Below are positions 7,451-14,274 of a stretch of 15,471 bases of DNA, one piece after another; position 1 is the stretch's first letter, and every line of letters starts with the position of its first letter. The translations under genes were made by a program, and so were the position numbers. This DNA comes from an uncultured Sutterella sp. Its GTDB lineage: Bacteria > Pseudomonadota > Gammaproteobacteria > Burkholderiales > Burkholderiaceae_F. A model generated the notes under the pieces. The model had not been told where the DNA came from. It saw nothing but the letters and a program-made list of their open reading frames with translations, and did not search any database. The stretch lies in the NCBI GenBank assembly GCA_900552915.1, contig USBS01000037.1, forward strand, positions 1 to 15,471, in the 5' to 3' direction.

Positions 7451-8808
7451 AGTAAATGAGCCATGTAAAGCGGAACATGTAGCCGCCTTCCTTCTTTACG
7501 CAATTGTCCCGGGTGCAACACAATTTCGTTGCCGACTCGCGACTTGAATTTGGCAGCAAATCTGTCTAAAGACAGAGTCGTGTACCGAGTGCTTGACTTC
7601 ACTTCAATCGGTACGATCCGAGGTTTGTTGTTGGCGTCGCTGAAAGGTCTGACAGTCAAAAAATCAATTTCCATTCGTTGTTGACCGTTTTGCGTGCTTG
7701 TCTGGGAATAAAAAAACAACTTGTCTCCTAGCGCTTGCAGTGTTTGCGCCACAATGTTTTCTACGAGCATTCCTTCATTGAGTGAGAGGCTGCCGGATAC
7801 GAGGCTCTGGTAGAGGTTTTCCTCGGTTATTACTCGGTTGGCCAATGCCAAAGTTGACAACAGACCGGTGTCGGACATGTAGCACTTAACCGAAGATTTT
7901 GAACGACTGAGGCTCAAACCGATCGAAGGATCATCGGCCGCAAAACAAGGATTGGTGATTTGTGCGTCGGAGAGCCAGAAAAAAGCGTCTTCGTAGTCGC
8001 GCATGCGAGCGTTGTTAGTAAGTGCAGAGACCTTAAACCTTTTTTCGTGTGTGGAAAGCTGAGCTGGAATTTCGTCGAGGATGGCTCTGACTTTTGCCTG
8101 ACGACCAAATGCAAAACGACCGACATCCTTGCGGTAGAGATCCAAGATTTGTCGTTTTTCAAAATCTGCCTCTTGAAAGGAACGGCCTTGGCAGAAAATG
8201 TCGACCACTCGAGGCATGCCGCCAATAAGCATGTACTCCCGAAACAGACGGCTTGCGCGTTTATGAAGAGCATCCGGAAGAGGCCTCATCTCGGCGAAAT
8301 GTTCGGCTAAGACTTTGCATAGCATGCGGTCATTGTGAGCTAAGAGAAACTCCTCGAAGTCCAGCGGATTGAGTCGAAACGACTCTTCCTCCGAGGGGAT
8401 GAGTATGCCTTCAACATTTTGCTTGATTGACAGCAGGGAACCGGTTTCAATGCAGTCGTATCGTCTGTCGGCGGCTATGTGCTTGACAAAGGCGCGAGCA
8501 GGGGGAAAACATTGCACTTCGTCGAAAATAAGCAAAGACTGACCGACGAACAGAGGAACTCGATAGAGAGTGGAAAGATACTGGTAGAGCGCGTTTATGT
8601 CGGTGCGTAGCTCCAAAAATAGAGCTTTAAACTCCTCTGAGACTGTAGAAAAATCGATTGTTAGAACGCTTTTGTAATGTTTCTTGCCAAATTCTTGCGC
8701 AAGAGTACTTTTGCCGACGCGGCGAGCGCCTTCGATCAGTAGAACGGTTTGGCGATTTTCTCGATTTTTCCAGGCGAGGAGCGTTTGGATTGCTTTACGT
8801 TCAAGCAT
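7447..8808 (-). CDS. AAA-type ATPase with C-terminal DUF4143 domain, function unknown
   Basis: The 453-residue protein has Walker A GARRVGKST (27-35) and Walker B LLIFDEVQ (92-99), followed by a GSLLSIK sensor-like turn and FRLNPLDFEEFLLA, all typical of the AAA_14 group. The C-terminal half fits DUF4143: MSDTGLLSTLAL, GMLVENIVAQTL, then EIDFL (380-384) and IEVKSS (401-406), which resembles a PD-(D/E)xK nuclease-like core. No biochemical role is established for the family; it is often an accessory gene in host-associated bacteria. The gene is visibly AT-richer than its neighbours: one 60-base stretch (7621-7680) is 25/60 G+C. It stands alone, pointing against lgt and following rsmE in the same direction after 108 bases of repeat-rich DNA. 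The ATG at 8808 has no Shine-Dalgarno. Its frame is open back to the rsmE stop but without ATG, GTG or TTG. Horizontal acquisition is likely. Confidence 0.9.
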   Translation of the reverse strand: MLERKAIQTLLAWKNRENRQTVLLIEGARRVGKSTLAQEFGKKHYKSVLTIDFSTVSEEFKALFLELRTDINALYQYLSTLYRVPLFVGQSLLIFDEVQCFPPARAFVKHIAADRRYDCIETGSLLSIKQNVEGILIPSEEESFRLNPLDFEEFLLAHNDRMLCKVLAEHFAEMRPLPDALHKRASRLFREYMLIGGMPRVVDIFCQGRSFQEADFEKRQILDLYRKDVGRFAFGRQAKVRAILDEIPAQLSTHEKRFKVSALTNNARMRDYEDAFFWLSDAQITNPCFAADDPSIGLSLSRSKSSVKCYMSDTGLLSTLALANRVITEENLYQSLVSGSLSLNEGMLVENIVAQTLQALGDKLFFYSQTSTQNGQQRMEIDFLTVRPFSDANNKPRIVPIEVKSSTRYTTLSLDRFAAKFKSRVGNEIVLHPGQLRKEGRRLHVPLYMAHLL

Positions 8809-8821
8809 CTGTTTTGTTTGC

Positions 8822-8902
8822 CACGTTTTACGAGTTTTGATTGAGTAAATTCTACACGTTTTACGGGTTTGACAGACGCGAATTTTCCACGTTTTTCGAG
8901 TG
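8822..8902 (-). repeat. Three direct repeats with exact 33-base period upstream of the ATPase gene
   Basis: On the plus strand the copies begin at 8822 (CACGTTTTACGAGTTTTGA), 8855 (CACGTTTTACGGGTTTGA) and 8888 (CACGTTTTTCGAGTG), each exactly 33 bases from the next. A degenerate match, GCTTTACG at 8792-8799, continues the phase into the first codons of the ATPase gene. The minus-strand core CGTAAAACG is a short inverted repeat (CGT-AAA-ACG). The copies lie 14-95 bases upstream of the ATPase start and 15 bases or more beyond the rsmE stop. They look like a multi-site operator or iteron-like element; an 11-codon coding repeat is a less likely reading. Confidence 0.7.
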
Positions 8903-8916
8903 CTCGCGGGCCATAA

Positions 8917-9636
8917 TTAGGAGAGCTGCAGGTCGCCACTTATAGCGCCCACAAGCGAAGCGAAAACGATTGCGGCCGTTTCGGTACGCAGCACGCGCGG
9001 ACCGATGAGGGCGCACTGCCAGCCTTTTTCCTGTGCAAGCGCAATTTCGGCTTCGTCGAAGCCGCCCTCGGGACCCACGGCAAACGTACACGACTTGAGG
9101 CCGGAAAGCCGAGGGGCGGACTCGGCACCGGGAGCGAGCAGAAAACGAGCTTCGTCCTGCAGCTCGAGCGCCTCGGGAAGGGGCATGAAGCGAATCGTCG
9201 GTACTACGGCGCGACCGCACTGCTCGGCTGCCGACGCGGCAACGTCGGCGCATTTGGCAAGGCGCTTTTGAATGCGCTCGCCTGCAAGCTTTGTAACGGA
9301 TCGCGCCGCCGGCACCAGAACGATTTCCGAAACGCCGGTTTCAACGGCTTTTTCAATAATCCAGTCTGTTTTTTCCGGGCTCACCAGAGCCTGCACGAGA
9401 CGCATGCGCACGGGACTTTCGTTTGCAGGGTGCCGGATTTCTTCAACCACGATGTAGCCGTCTTTGCCTTCAAAGGCGATGGGGCCGGAAGCTTCCGCTC
9501 CCTTGCCGTCGAAAAGAACGGCGGTTTCGCCCGCCTTCATTCGCAGGACGCGCCCTGCGTGATGGCGTGCTTTTTCGGGAAGTACGCACTTTTCATGAAG
9601 GGTAAAAACGGCGTCGGGACAATAAAAACGTGGCAT
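8917..9636 (-). CDS. rsmE: 16S rRNA (uracil1498-N3)-methyltransferase
   Basis: This 239-residue SPOUT-fold, SAM-dependent enzyme methylates U1498 of 16S rRNA in the 30S subunit. The N-terminal PUA-like part includes MPRFYCPD and HHAGRVLRMKAGE (25-37). The middle has ALVSPEKTDWIIEKAVETGV, typical of RsmE. The knotted cofactor site is GPEGGFDEAE (188-197) and LGPRVLRTETA-like residues 211-221. Length is usual (E. coli 243). The ATG at 9636 lacks a clear Shine-Dalgarno but matches the family N-terminus. A good promoter lies just upstream at 9680-9709, and tkt is divergent. No terminator hairpin was found between its stop and the ATPase gene, so read-through into that gene is possible. Confidence 0.96.
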   Translation of the reverse strand: MPRFYCPDAVFTLHEKCVLPEKARHHAGRVLRMKAGETAVLFDGKGAEASGPIAFEGKDGYIVVEEIRHPANESPVRMRLVQALVSPEKTDWIIEKAVETGVSEIVLVPAARSVTKLAGERIQKRLAKCADVAASAAEQCGRAVVPTIRFMPLPEALELQDEARFLLAPGAESAPRLSGLKSCTFAVGPEGGFDEAEIALAQEKGWQCALIGPRVLRTETAAIVFASLVGAISGDLQLS

Positions 9637-9679
9637 GAGGAAGTAACGCGGAAAAACTCAAAAAACAACGACTCAGAGC

Positions 9680-9709
9680 ATTGTAGGAAAAGGCCTATGC
9701 TTGAGGCAA
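9680..9709 (-). promoter_or_regulatory. Candidate sigma-70 promoter for rsmE
   Basis: Read leftward, TTGCCT (9709-9704), an 18-base spacer and TACAAT (9685-9680) match 4/6 and 5/6 consensus positions. Transcription would start near 9673, about 37 bases before the rsmE ATG. Confidence 0.55.
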
Positions 9710-9738
9710 AGTTTGGCGTGAACGGGTAGAGCAAAATC

Positions 9739-9768
9739 TTTAGGTAGTCCGCCCTAGCATGGTAAAAT
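9739..9768 (+). promoter_or_regulatory. Candidate promoter for tkt (extended -10)
   Basis: TGGTAAAAT (9760-9768) is an extended -10 element. TTTAGG (9739-9744) is a poor -35 box at an 18-base spacing. The start point would be near 9775, just before the hairpin at 9788-9810. Confidence 0.45.
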
Positions 9769-9787
9769 CGGGCGACTTCCTTAATCG

Positions 9788-9820
9788 GCTCTGAGACGGT
9801 GTCTCGGAGCGCTTTAGTTT
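9788..9820 (+). promoter_or_regulatory. Leader hairpin of tkt, possible attenuator
   Basis: GCTCTGAGAC (9788-9797) pairs with GTCTCGGAGC (9801-9810), a 10-base stem with one G-U pair and a GGT loop. It is followed by the T-rich GCTTTAGTTT, and the tkt ATG is 32 bases further on. It may be a weak terminator, an mRNA stabiliser or a translational control element. Confidence 0.4.
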
Positions 9821-9842
9821 GCCCTTTTACAGACTACACAAA

Positions 9843-11858
9843 ATGACCGCAACAGTCTCCGCCAAGACGATGGCCGCCGCCGTTCGCGCCCTTTCCATGG
9901 ACGCGGTCGAACGCGCCAAGTCCGGCCACCCCGGCATGCCCATGGGCATGGCCGACATTGCCGTGACGCTTTTTACCCGGCATCTGCGTCACAACCCGGC
10001 AGATCCCAAGTGGCCCGCACGCGACCGCTTCATTCTCTCGAACGGCCACGGCTCCATGCTGCAGTACTCGATGCTGCACCTGACGGGCTACGACGTTTCG
10101 ATGGAAGACATCAAGAACTTCCGTCAGCTCGGCAGCAAGACGCCGGGGCATCCCGAAGTGGGCGTGACGCCGGGCGTGGAGACCACGACCGGTCCTTTGG
10201 GGCAGGGCATTGCCAACGCTGTCGGCATGGCGTTGGCCGAAAAAATGCTTGCTGCCGAATTCAACCGCGAAGGCTTTGAGATCGTCAACAACCGCACCTA
10301 CTGCTTCCTTGGCGACGGCTGCATGATGGAAGGCATCAGCCACGAAGTCTGCTCGCTTGCTGGCGTTTGGGGACTCAACAAGCTTGTTGCAATCTACGAC
10401 GACAACGGCATCAGCATCGACGGTGATATCAAGGGCTGGTACCGCGACGATGTGCGCGGCCGCTTTGAAGCCTACGGCTGGAACGTGATCGGCCCGATCG
10501 ACGGACACGATGCGGAAGCCGTCGACAAGGCTCTTACCGAGGCCAAGGCCGAACAGGAAAAGCCCACGCTCATTATCTGCCGTACCGTGATCGGTCAGGG
10601 CAGTCCCAACCGCGCCGGCACCGCCAAGGCGCACGGCGAGGCGCTCGGCTCCGAAGAAATCGCCGCCACCCGCGCCAACATCGGCTGGAGCCTGCCTCCC
10701 TTTGAAGTGCCGCAGGAAATCTACGACGCGATGGATGCGCGTGCCGCCGGCGCCAAGATTGAAGGCGAATGGCAGGAGCTTTTTGCGAAGTACGAAGCCG
10801 CCTACCCGGATTTCGCCAAGGAATTCAAGCGCCGTCTGGCGGGCGACCTTCCCGTAGGTTTTGACGAAGCCGTGATGGAGGCGCTCTGCTCGGCATCGGC
10901 TGCCGCTGAAACGATTGCCACGCGCAAGGCAAGCCAGAAGGCGCTCAACGCGCTGGCTCCGGCTCTTCCCGAACTGCTCGGCGGCTCGGCCGACTTGACC
11001 GGTTCGAATCTCACCAACTGGACGGGGGTTGAACGTCTTACCCGAGACAACATGCTCGGCCGCCACATCAGCTACGGCGTGCGCGAATTCGGCATGAGCG
11101 CCATCCAAAACGGCATCGCGCTCTACGGCGGCTTCATCCCCTACAGCGGCACGTTCCTCACGTTCTCGGACTACGCGCGCAATGCCATCCGCATGGCCGC
11201 ACTCATGAAGCTGCGTTCGATCTTCGTCTACACGCACGATTCGATCGGTTTGGGTGAAGACGGTCCGACGCATCAGTCCATTGAACATGTCTCGAGCCTG
11301 CGTCTGATTCCTAATCTCGACGTGTGGCGTCCCGCCGATACGGTTGAAAGCGTGGTGGCATGGTCCGCTGCGCTTGAACGTCGCGACGGCCCCAGTGCTC
11401 TCATCTTCACGCGTCAGAACTGCGCCTTTGTCGACCGTGACGAGGTTGACGCCGATGCGATTGCGCGCGGCGGCTACATCGCTGCGGAAGCGCCTGCCGG
11501 CGCCGATAAGGTGCAGGCCGTGATCGTGGCAACGGGTTCCGAAGTGGAGCTTGCCATGAAGGCTCGCGCGCTGCTCACCGCCATGAACGTGCAGGTGCGC
11601 GTCGTTTCGATGCCCTGCTGCGACGTGTTCGATCGTCAGGATGCCGATTACCGCAATGCGGTGCTTCCGGTCGACAAGCCCGTGCTTGCGGTTGAAGCCG
11701 GCACGACGGCGCTCTGGCACAAGTATCTGCACGGCAACGGCGACGTACTCGGCATCGATACGTTCGGCGAGTCCGCCCCGGCATCCGTTTTGTGGAAGCA
11801 TTTCGGCTTTACGCCCGAGAAATGCGTTGAAAAGGTTTTGGCGTTGATCGCCAAGTAA
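9843..11858 (+). CDS. tkt: Transketolase
   Basis: This thiamine-diphosphate enzyme moves two-carbon ketol units between sugar phosphates in the non-oxidative pentose phosphate pathway, and in the Calvin cycle where one exists. It has 671 residues, close to E. coli TktA (663). Visible landmarks are SGHPGMPMG with catalytic His29, NGHGS (67-71), the TPGVETTTGPLGQG loop (109-122), the ThDP/metal motif GDG at 157-159 continuing CMMEGISHE, then the pyrimidine domain with GVREFGMSAIQNG, which holds the expected catalytic Glu, and GLGEDGPTHQSIEH. The ATG at 9843 matches the family N-terminus; a TTG 24 bases upstream is in frame but less likely. No clear Shine-Dalgarno is seen. gapA follows after 32 bases and pgk after that, an arrangement familiar in betaproteobacteria and probably an operon led by the promoter near 9760. 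Confidence 0.97.
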   Translation: MTATVSAKTMAAAVRALSMDAVERAKSGHPGMPMGMADIAVTLFTRHLRHNPADPKWPARDRFILSNGHGSMLQYSMLHLTGYDVSMEDIKNFRQLGSKTPGHPEVGVTPGVETTTGPLGQGIANAVGMALAEKMLAAEFNREGFEIVNNRTYCFLGDGCMMEGISHEVCSLAGVWGLNKLVAIYDDNGISIDGDIKGWYRDDVRGRFEAYGWNVIGPIDGHDAEAVDKALTEAKAEQEKPTLIICRTVIGQGSPNRAGTAKAHGEALGSEEIAATRANIGWSLPPFEVPQEIYDAMDARAAGAKIEGEWQELFAKYEAAYPDFAKEFKRRLAGDLPVGFDEAVMEALCSASAAAETIATRKASQKALNALAPALPELLGGSADLTGSNLTNWTGVERLTRDNMLGRHISYGVREFGMSAIQNGIALYGGFIPYSGTFLTFSDYARNAIRMAALMKLRSIFVYTHDSIGLGEDGPTHQSIEHVSSLRLIPNLDVWRPADTVESVVAWSAALERRDGPSALIFTRQNCAFVDRDEVDADAIARGGYIAAEAPAGADKVQAVIVATGSEVELAMKARALLTAMNVQVRVVSMPCCDVFDRQDADYRNAVLPVDKPVLAVEAGTTALWHKYLHGNGDVLGIDTFGESAPASVLWKHFGFTPEKCVEKVLALIAK

Positions 11859-11890
11859 TTGGTTAAAAAAGAAGGTTAGGAGAATTTTCC

Positions 11891-12907
11891 ATGACGATTC
11901 GTGTGGCAATCAACGGCTTCGGCCGCATCGGGCGCAACGTTTTGCGCGCTCACTATGAAGGCGGCAAGAAGCACGATCTCGAGATCGTGGCCGTCAACAC
12001 GCTCGGTTCCGATGAAATCAACGCCCACCTGCTGCGCTACGACACCGTGCACGGGCGCTTCAATGGCGATGTGGCGACCGACGGTCCGGAATGCCTGATC
12101 GTCAACGGCGATCGCATCCGCATGTTCTCGACGCGCGACCCGCGTGAGATTCCGTGGGGTGAATACGGCGTCGACGTCGTGCTCGAATGCACGGGCGCTT
12201 TCACGAGCAAGGAAAAGGCTCTGGTGCATCTGGAACAGGGTGCCAAGAAGGTTCTGATTTCGGCTCCGGGCAAGAATGCCGACGCAACGGTCGTGTACGG
12301 CGTCAACGACGGCATTCTGACTTCCGACATGACCGTTGTCTCCAACGCTTCCTGCACCACGAACTGCCTGGCTCCGGTTGTGGCTCCCCTGCACGAAGCC
12401 ATCGGTCTGGAACGCGGCCTGATGACCACGATTCACTCCTATACGAACGATCAGGTGCTCACCGACGTGTATCACAAGGATATGCGCCGCGCCCGTTCGG
12501 CTACGCACTCCATGATTCCGACCAAGACCGGTGCGGCTGCCGCCGTCGGTCTCGTTCTACCGGATCTCAACGGCAAGCTCGACGGATTTGCCGTGCGCGT
12601 GCCCACGATCAACGTGAGCTTCGTGGATCTGACCTTCATCGCCAAGCGCGATACGACCGTTGAAGAAGTCAACGCCATCATGAAGGCCGCGTCCGAATCG
12701 CCGCGCATGAAGGGTGTGCTCGGCTACAACGATCTGCCGCTCGTGTCGATCGACTTCAACCACGACGCACACAGCTCCACGTTCGATGCGACGCTCACCA
12801 AGGTTTCGGGCGGCCGTCTCGTGAAGGTGACGAGCTGGTACGACAACGAATGGGGCTTCTCGCACCGCATGCTCGATACGGCTTGCGCCATGATGGCTGC
12901 CAAGTAA
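11891..12907 (+). CDS. gapA: Glyceraldehyde-3-phosphate dehydrogenase, type I
   Basis: The enzyme oxidatively phosphorylates glyceraldehyde 3-phosphate to 1,3-bisphosphoglycerate in cytoplasmic glycolysis and gluconeogenesis. The 338 residues fit the family. The Rossmann motif INGFGRIGR lies at 7-15, the catalytic Cys155 in SNASCTTNC, and His182 in TTIHSYTNDQ. S-loop residues RRARSATHSMIPTKTGAAAA and the C-terminal SWYDNEWGFSHRM are standard. At the end of the second beta strand, where NAD-dependent enzymes usually read V-N-D or I-N-D, this one reads V-N-T (Thr37); loss of that Asp is associated with relaxed NAD/NADP choice in the family, so cofactor use is uncertain. The ATG at 11891 has AGGAGA 7 bases upstream. 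It is 32 bases after tkt, and a perfect 11-base-pair hairpin with a T-run follows, before pgk. Confidence 0.96.
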   Translation: MTIRVAINGFGRIGRNVLRAHYEGGKKHDLEIVAVNTLGSDEINAHLLRYDTVHGRFNGDVATDGPECLIVNGDRIRMFSTRDPREIPWGEYGVDVVLECTGAFTSKEKALVHLEQGAKKVLISAPGKNADATVVYGVNDGILTSDMTVVSNASCTTNCLAPVVAPLHEAIGLERGLMTTIHSYTNDQVLTDVYHKDMRRARSATHSMIPTKTGAAAAVGLVLPDLNGKLDGFAVRVPTINVSFVDLTFIAKRDTTVEEVNAIMKAASESPRMKGVLGYNDLPLVSIDFNHDAHSSTFDATLTKVSGGRLVKVTSWYDNEWGFSHRMLDTACAMMAAK

Positions 12908-12929
12908 TTCGAGGACTTCTTTAAAGACA

Positions 12930-12961
12930 CCGGCTGCAGACGACGATCTGCAGCCGGTTTT
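12930..12961 (+). terminator. Terminator-like hairpin between gapA and pgk
   Basis: CCGGCTGCAGA (12930-12940) pairs perfectly with TCTGCAGCCGG (12947-12957) around a 6-base loop, followed by TTTT and then CC. The pgk ATG is only 27 bases beyond. The T-run is short, so partial termination or an RNA-processing/stabilising role is plausible. Confidence 0.7.
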
Positions 12962-12978
12962 CCAAATCTTTTTGGGGA
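12962..12978 (+). promoter_or_regulatory. Small hairpin overlapping the pgk ribosome-binding site
   Basis: CCAAA (12962-12966) can pair with TTTGG (12971-12975) around TCTT. The pairing would occlude part of GGGGA (12974-12978), the probable pgk Shine-Dalgarno, 9 bases before the ATG at 12988. Five pairs are weak, so this is tentative. Confidence 0.3.
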
Positions 12979-12987
12979 TTCAAACTT

Positions 12988-14193
12988 ATGCAGGTTCTGA
13001 CCCTGGAATCGCTTGCCAAGCAGGGTGCTCTCGCAGGCAAGCGCGTGCTGATCCGTTCCGACTTGAATGCTCCGCGCGACGAAGCGGGCAACATTACCGA
13101 CGAAACCCGCCTGATTGCGAGCGTTCCGGCCATTCGCCTGGCTTTGGATGCGGGGGCTGCCGTGATGGTGATGAGCCATCTGGGACGCCCCACCGAAGGC
13201 GAATGCCGTCCCGAGGATTCTTTGGCCGGCATTACCGTGCGCATGAGCGAACTTGTGGGCGTGCCCATTACGCTTTCGCGCCGTTACCTTGAAGAGGGCG
13301 TGCAGGTTAAGCCCGGTCAGGTGGTGATGCTTGAGAACTGCCGCTGCAACAAGGGCGAAAAGAAGAACAACGAAGAGCTTGCCAAGGCCTATGCATCGCT
13401 TTGCGACGTGTACGTAAACGACGCTTTCGGCACTGCTCACCGTGCTCAGGCTTCGACCGAAGGCGTGGCGCGTTTTGCGACCGTTGCTTGCGCCGGCCCC
13501 TTGATGGCTTCCGAAATCGAAGCGCTCACGAAGGCGGTGGCTCAGGCCGAGCATCCGCTCGTGGCTATTGTCGGCGGCTCGAAGGTTTCGACCAAGCTCA
13601 CCATCCTCAACAACCTTGCGCAGAAGGTCGATCAGCTGATCGTGGGCGGCGGCATTGCCAATACGTTCTTGTTGGCGGCCGGCTACAAGGTCGGCAAGTC
13701 GCTTGCTGAACCCGAGCTTGTCGACGAATGCAAGAAGGTTTTGGAAACCTTGAAGGCCAAGGGCGCCACTTTGCCGCTTCCGGTCGACGTGGTGGCCGCC
13801 AAGAATTTCTCGCCCGAAGGTCCGTACCGCACCTGTGCCGTTGAAGACGTAGCCGACGACGAAATGATTCTCGACGTCGGTCCGAAGACCGCTCAAATGC
13901 TTGCCGATTATGTGCTTAAGGCCAAGACCATTGTCTGGAACGGTCCGGTCGGCGTGTTTGAAATGGCTCCTTACTCGCACGGTACGGCTGAGTTGGCCAA
14001 AGCGATTGCTCAGGCCAGCGCCGAAGGCGCCTTCTCGATTGCGGGCGGCGGCGATACGGTTTCGGCTGTTTCCGTTTTCGGTGTGGCCGATAAGGTGAGC
14101 TACATCTCCACGGGCGGCGGCGCCTTCCTCGAATTCCTCGAAGGCAAGAATCTGCCTGCCATTGCCGCTTTGCAGGATCGCGCGAAGGCTTAA
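12988..14193 (+). CDS. pgk: Phosphoglycerate kinase
   Basis: The enzyme transfers phosphate from 1,3-bisphosphoglycerate to ADP, the first ATP-yielding step of glycolysis, next after GAPDH. It has 401 residues, within the bacterial range (E. coli 387). The N-domain substrate site is RSDLNAP (23-29) and SHLGRP (63-68). LENCRCNKGEKKNN and VNDAFGTAHRAQAST follow. The nucleotide domain has GGSKVSTKL, GGGIANTFLLA, NGPVGVFE, GGGDT at 353-357 and STGGGA near 374-379. The ATG at 12988 has GGGGA 9 bases upstream. The hairpin after gapA leaves no space for a promoter right before pgk, so its message must come from read-through or from processing of the tkt-gapA transcript. A strong terminator follows 28 bases after the stop. 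Confidence 0.97.
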   Translation: MQVLTLESLAKQGALAGKRVLIRSDLNAPRDEAGNITDETRLIASVPAIRLALDAGAAVMVMSHLGRPTEGECRPEDSLAGITVRMSELVGVPITLSRRYLEEGVQVKPGQVVMLENCRCNKGEKKNNEELAKAYASLCDVYVNDAFGTAHRAQASTEGVARFATVACAGPLMASEIEALTKAVAQAEHPLVAIVGGSKVSTKLTILNNLAQKVDQLIVGGGIANTFLLAAGYKVGKSLAEPELVDECKKVLETLKAKGATLPLPVDVVAAKNFSPEGPYRTCAVEDVADDEMILDVGPKTAQMLADYVLKAKTIVWNGPVGVFEMAPYSHGTAELAKAIAQASAEGAFSIAGGGDTVSAVSVFGVADKVSYISTGGGAFLEFLEGKNLPAIAALQDRAKA

Positions 14194-14215
14194 CAAGCTC
14201 GACGCATCTTGCGAG

Positions 14216-14260
14216 AAAAAAGAGGCAGCGATTTGCATTGAATCGCTGCCTCGAGTTTTT
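14216..14260. terminator. Bidirectional terminator shared by pgk and the DedA-family gene
   Basis: GAGGCAGCGATT (14222-14233) pairs perfectly with AATCGCTGCCTC (14241-14252), a 12-base stem with a 7-base loop. Rightward it is followed by GAGTTTTT; leftward directly by TTTTTT (complement of 14216-14221). It lies between the convergent stops at 14193 and 14275, so it serves both. Confidence 0.88.
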
Positions 14261-14274
14261 CGAGCAAATGATTT

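Noticed and set aside
8792..8902. CRISPR array
   Set aside because: A period of 33 bases is too short for repeat plus spacer, copies are few and imperfect, and no cas gene is nearby.
7447..8916. Insertion sequence or prophage remnant around the ATPase
   Set aside because: No transposase or integrase, no terminal inverted repeats and no obvious target-site duplication were found at either edge.
9834..11909. A 691-codon open frame on the minus strand, fully opposite tkt
   Set aside because: Its translation has no recognisable domain, and the plus-strand protein is a clear transketolase. Long antisense frames are common in GC-rich genes that avoid certain codons.
12724..14238. A 504-codon minus-strand frame opposite pgk and the end of gapA
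   Set aside because: It is a shadow of two certain genes, has no start signals, and spans their terminator and intergenic spacer.
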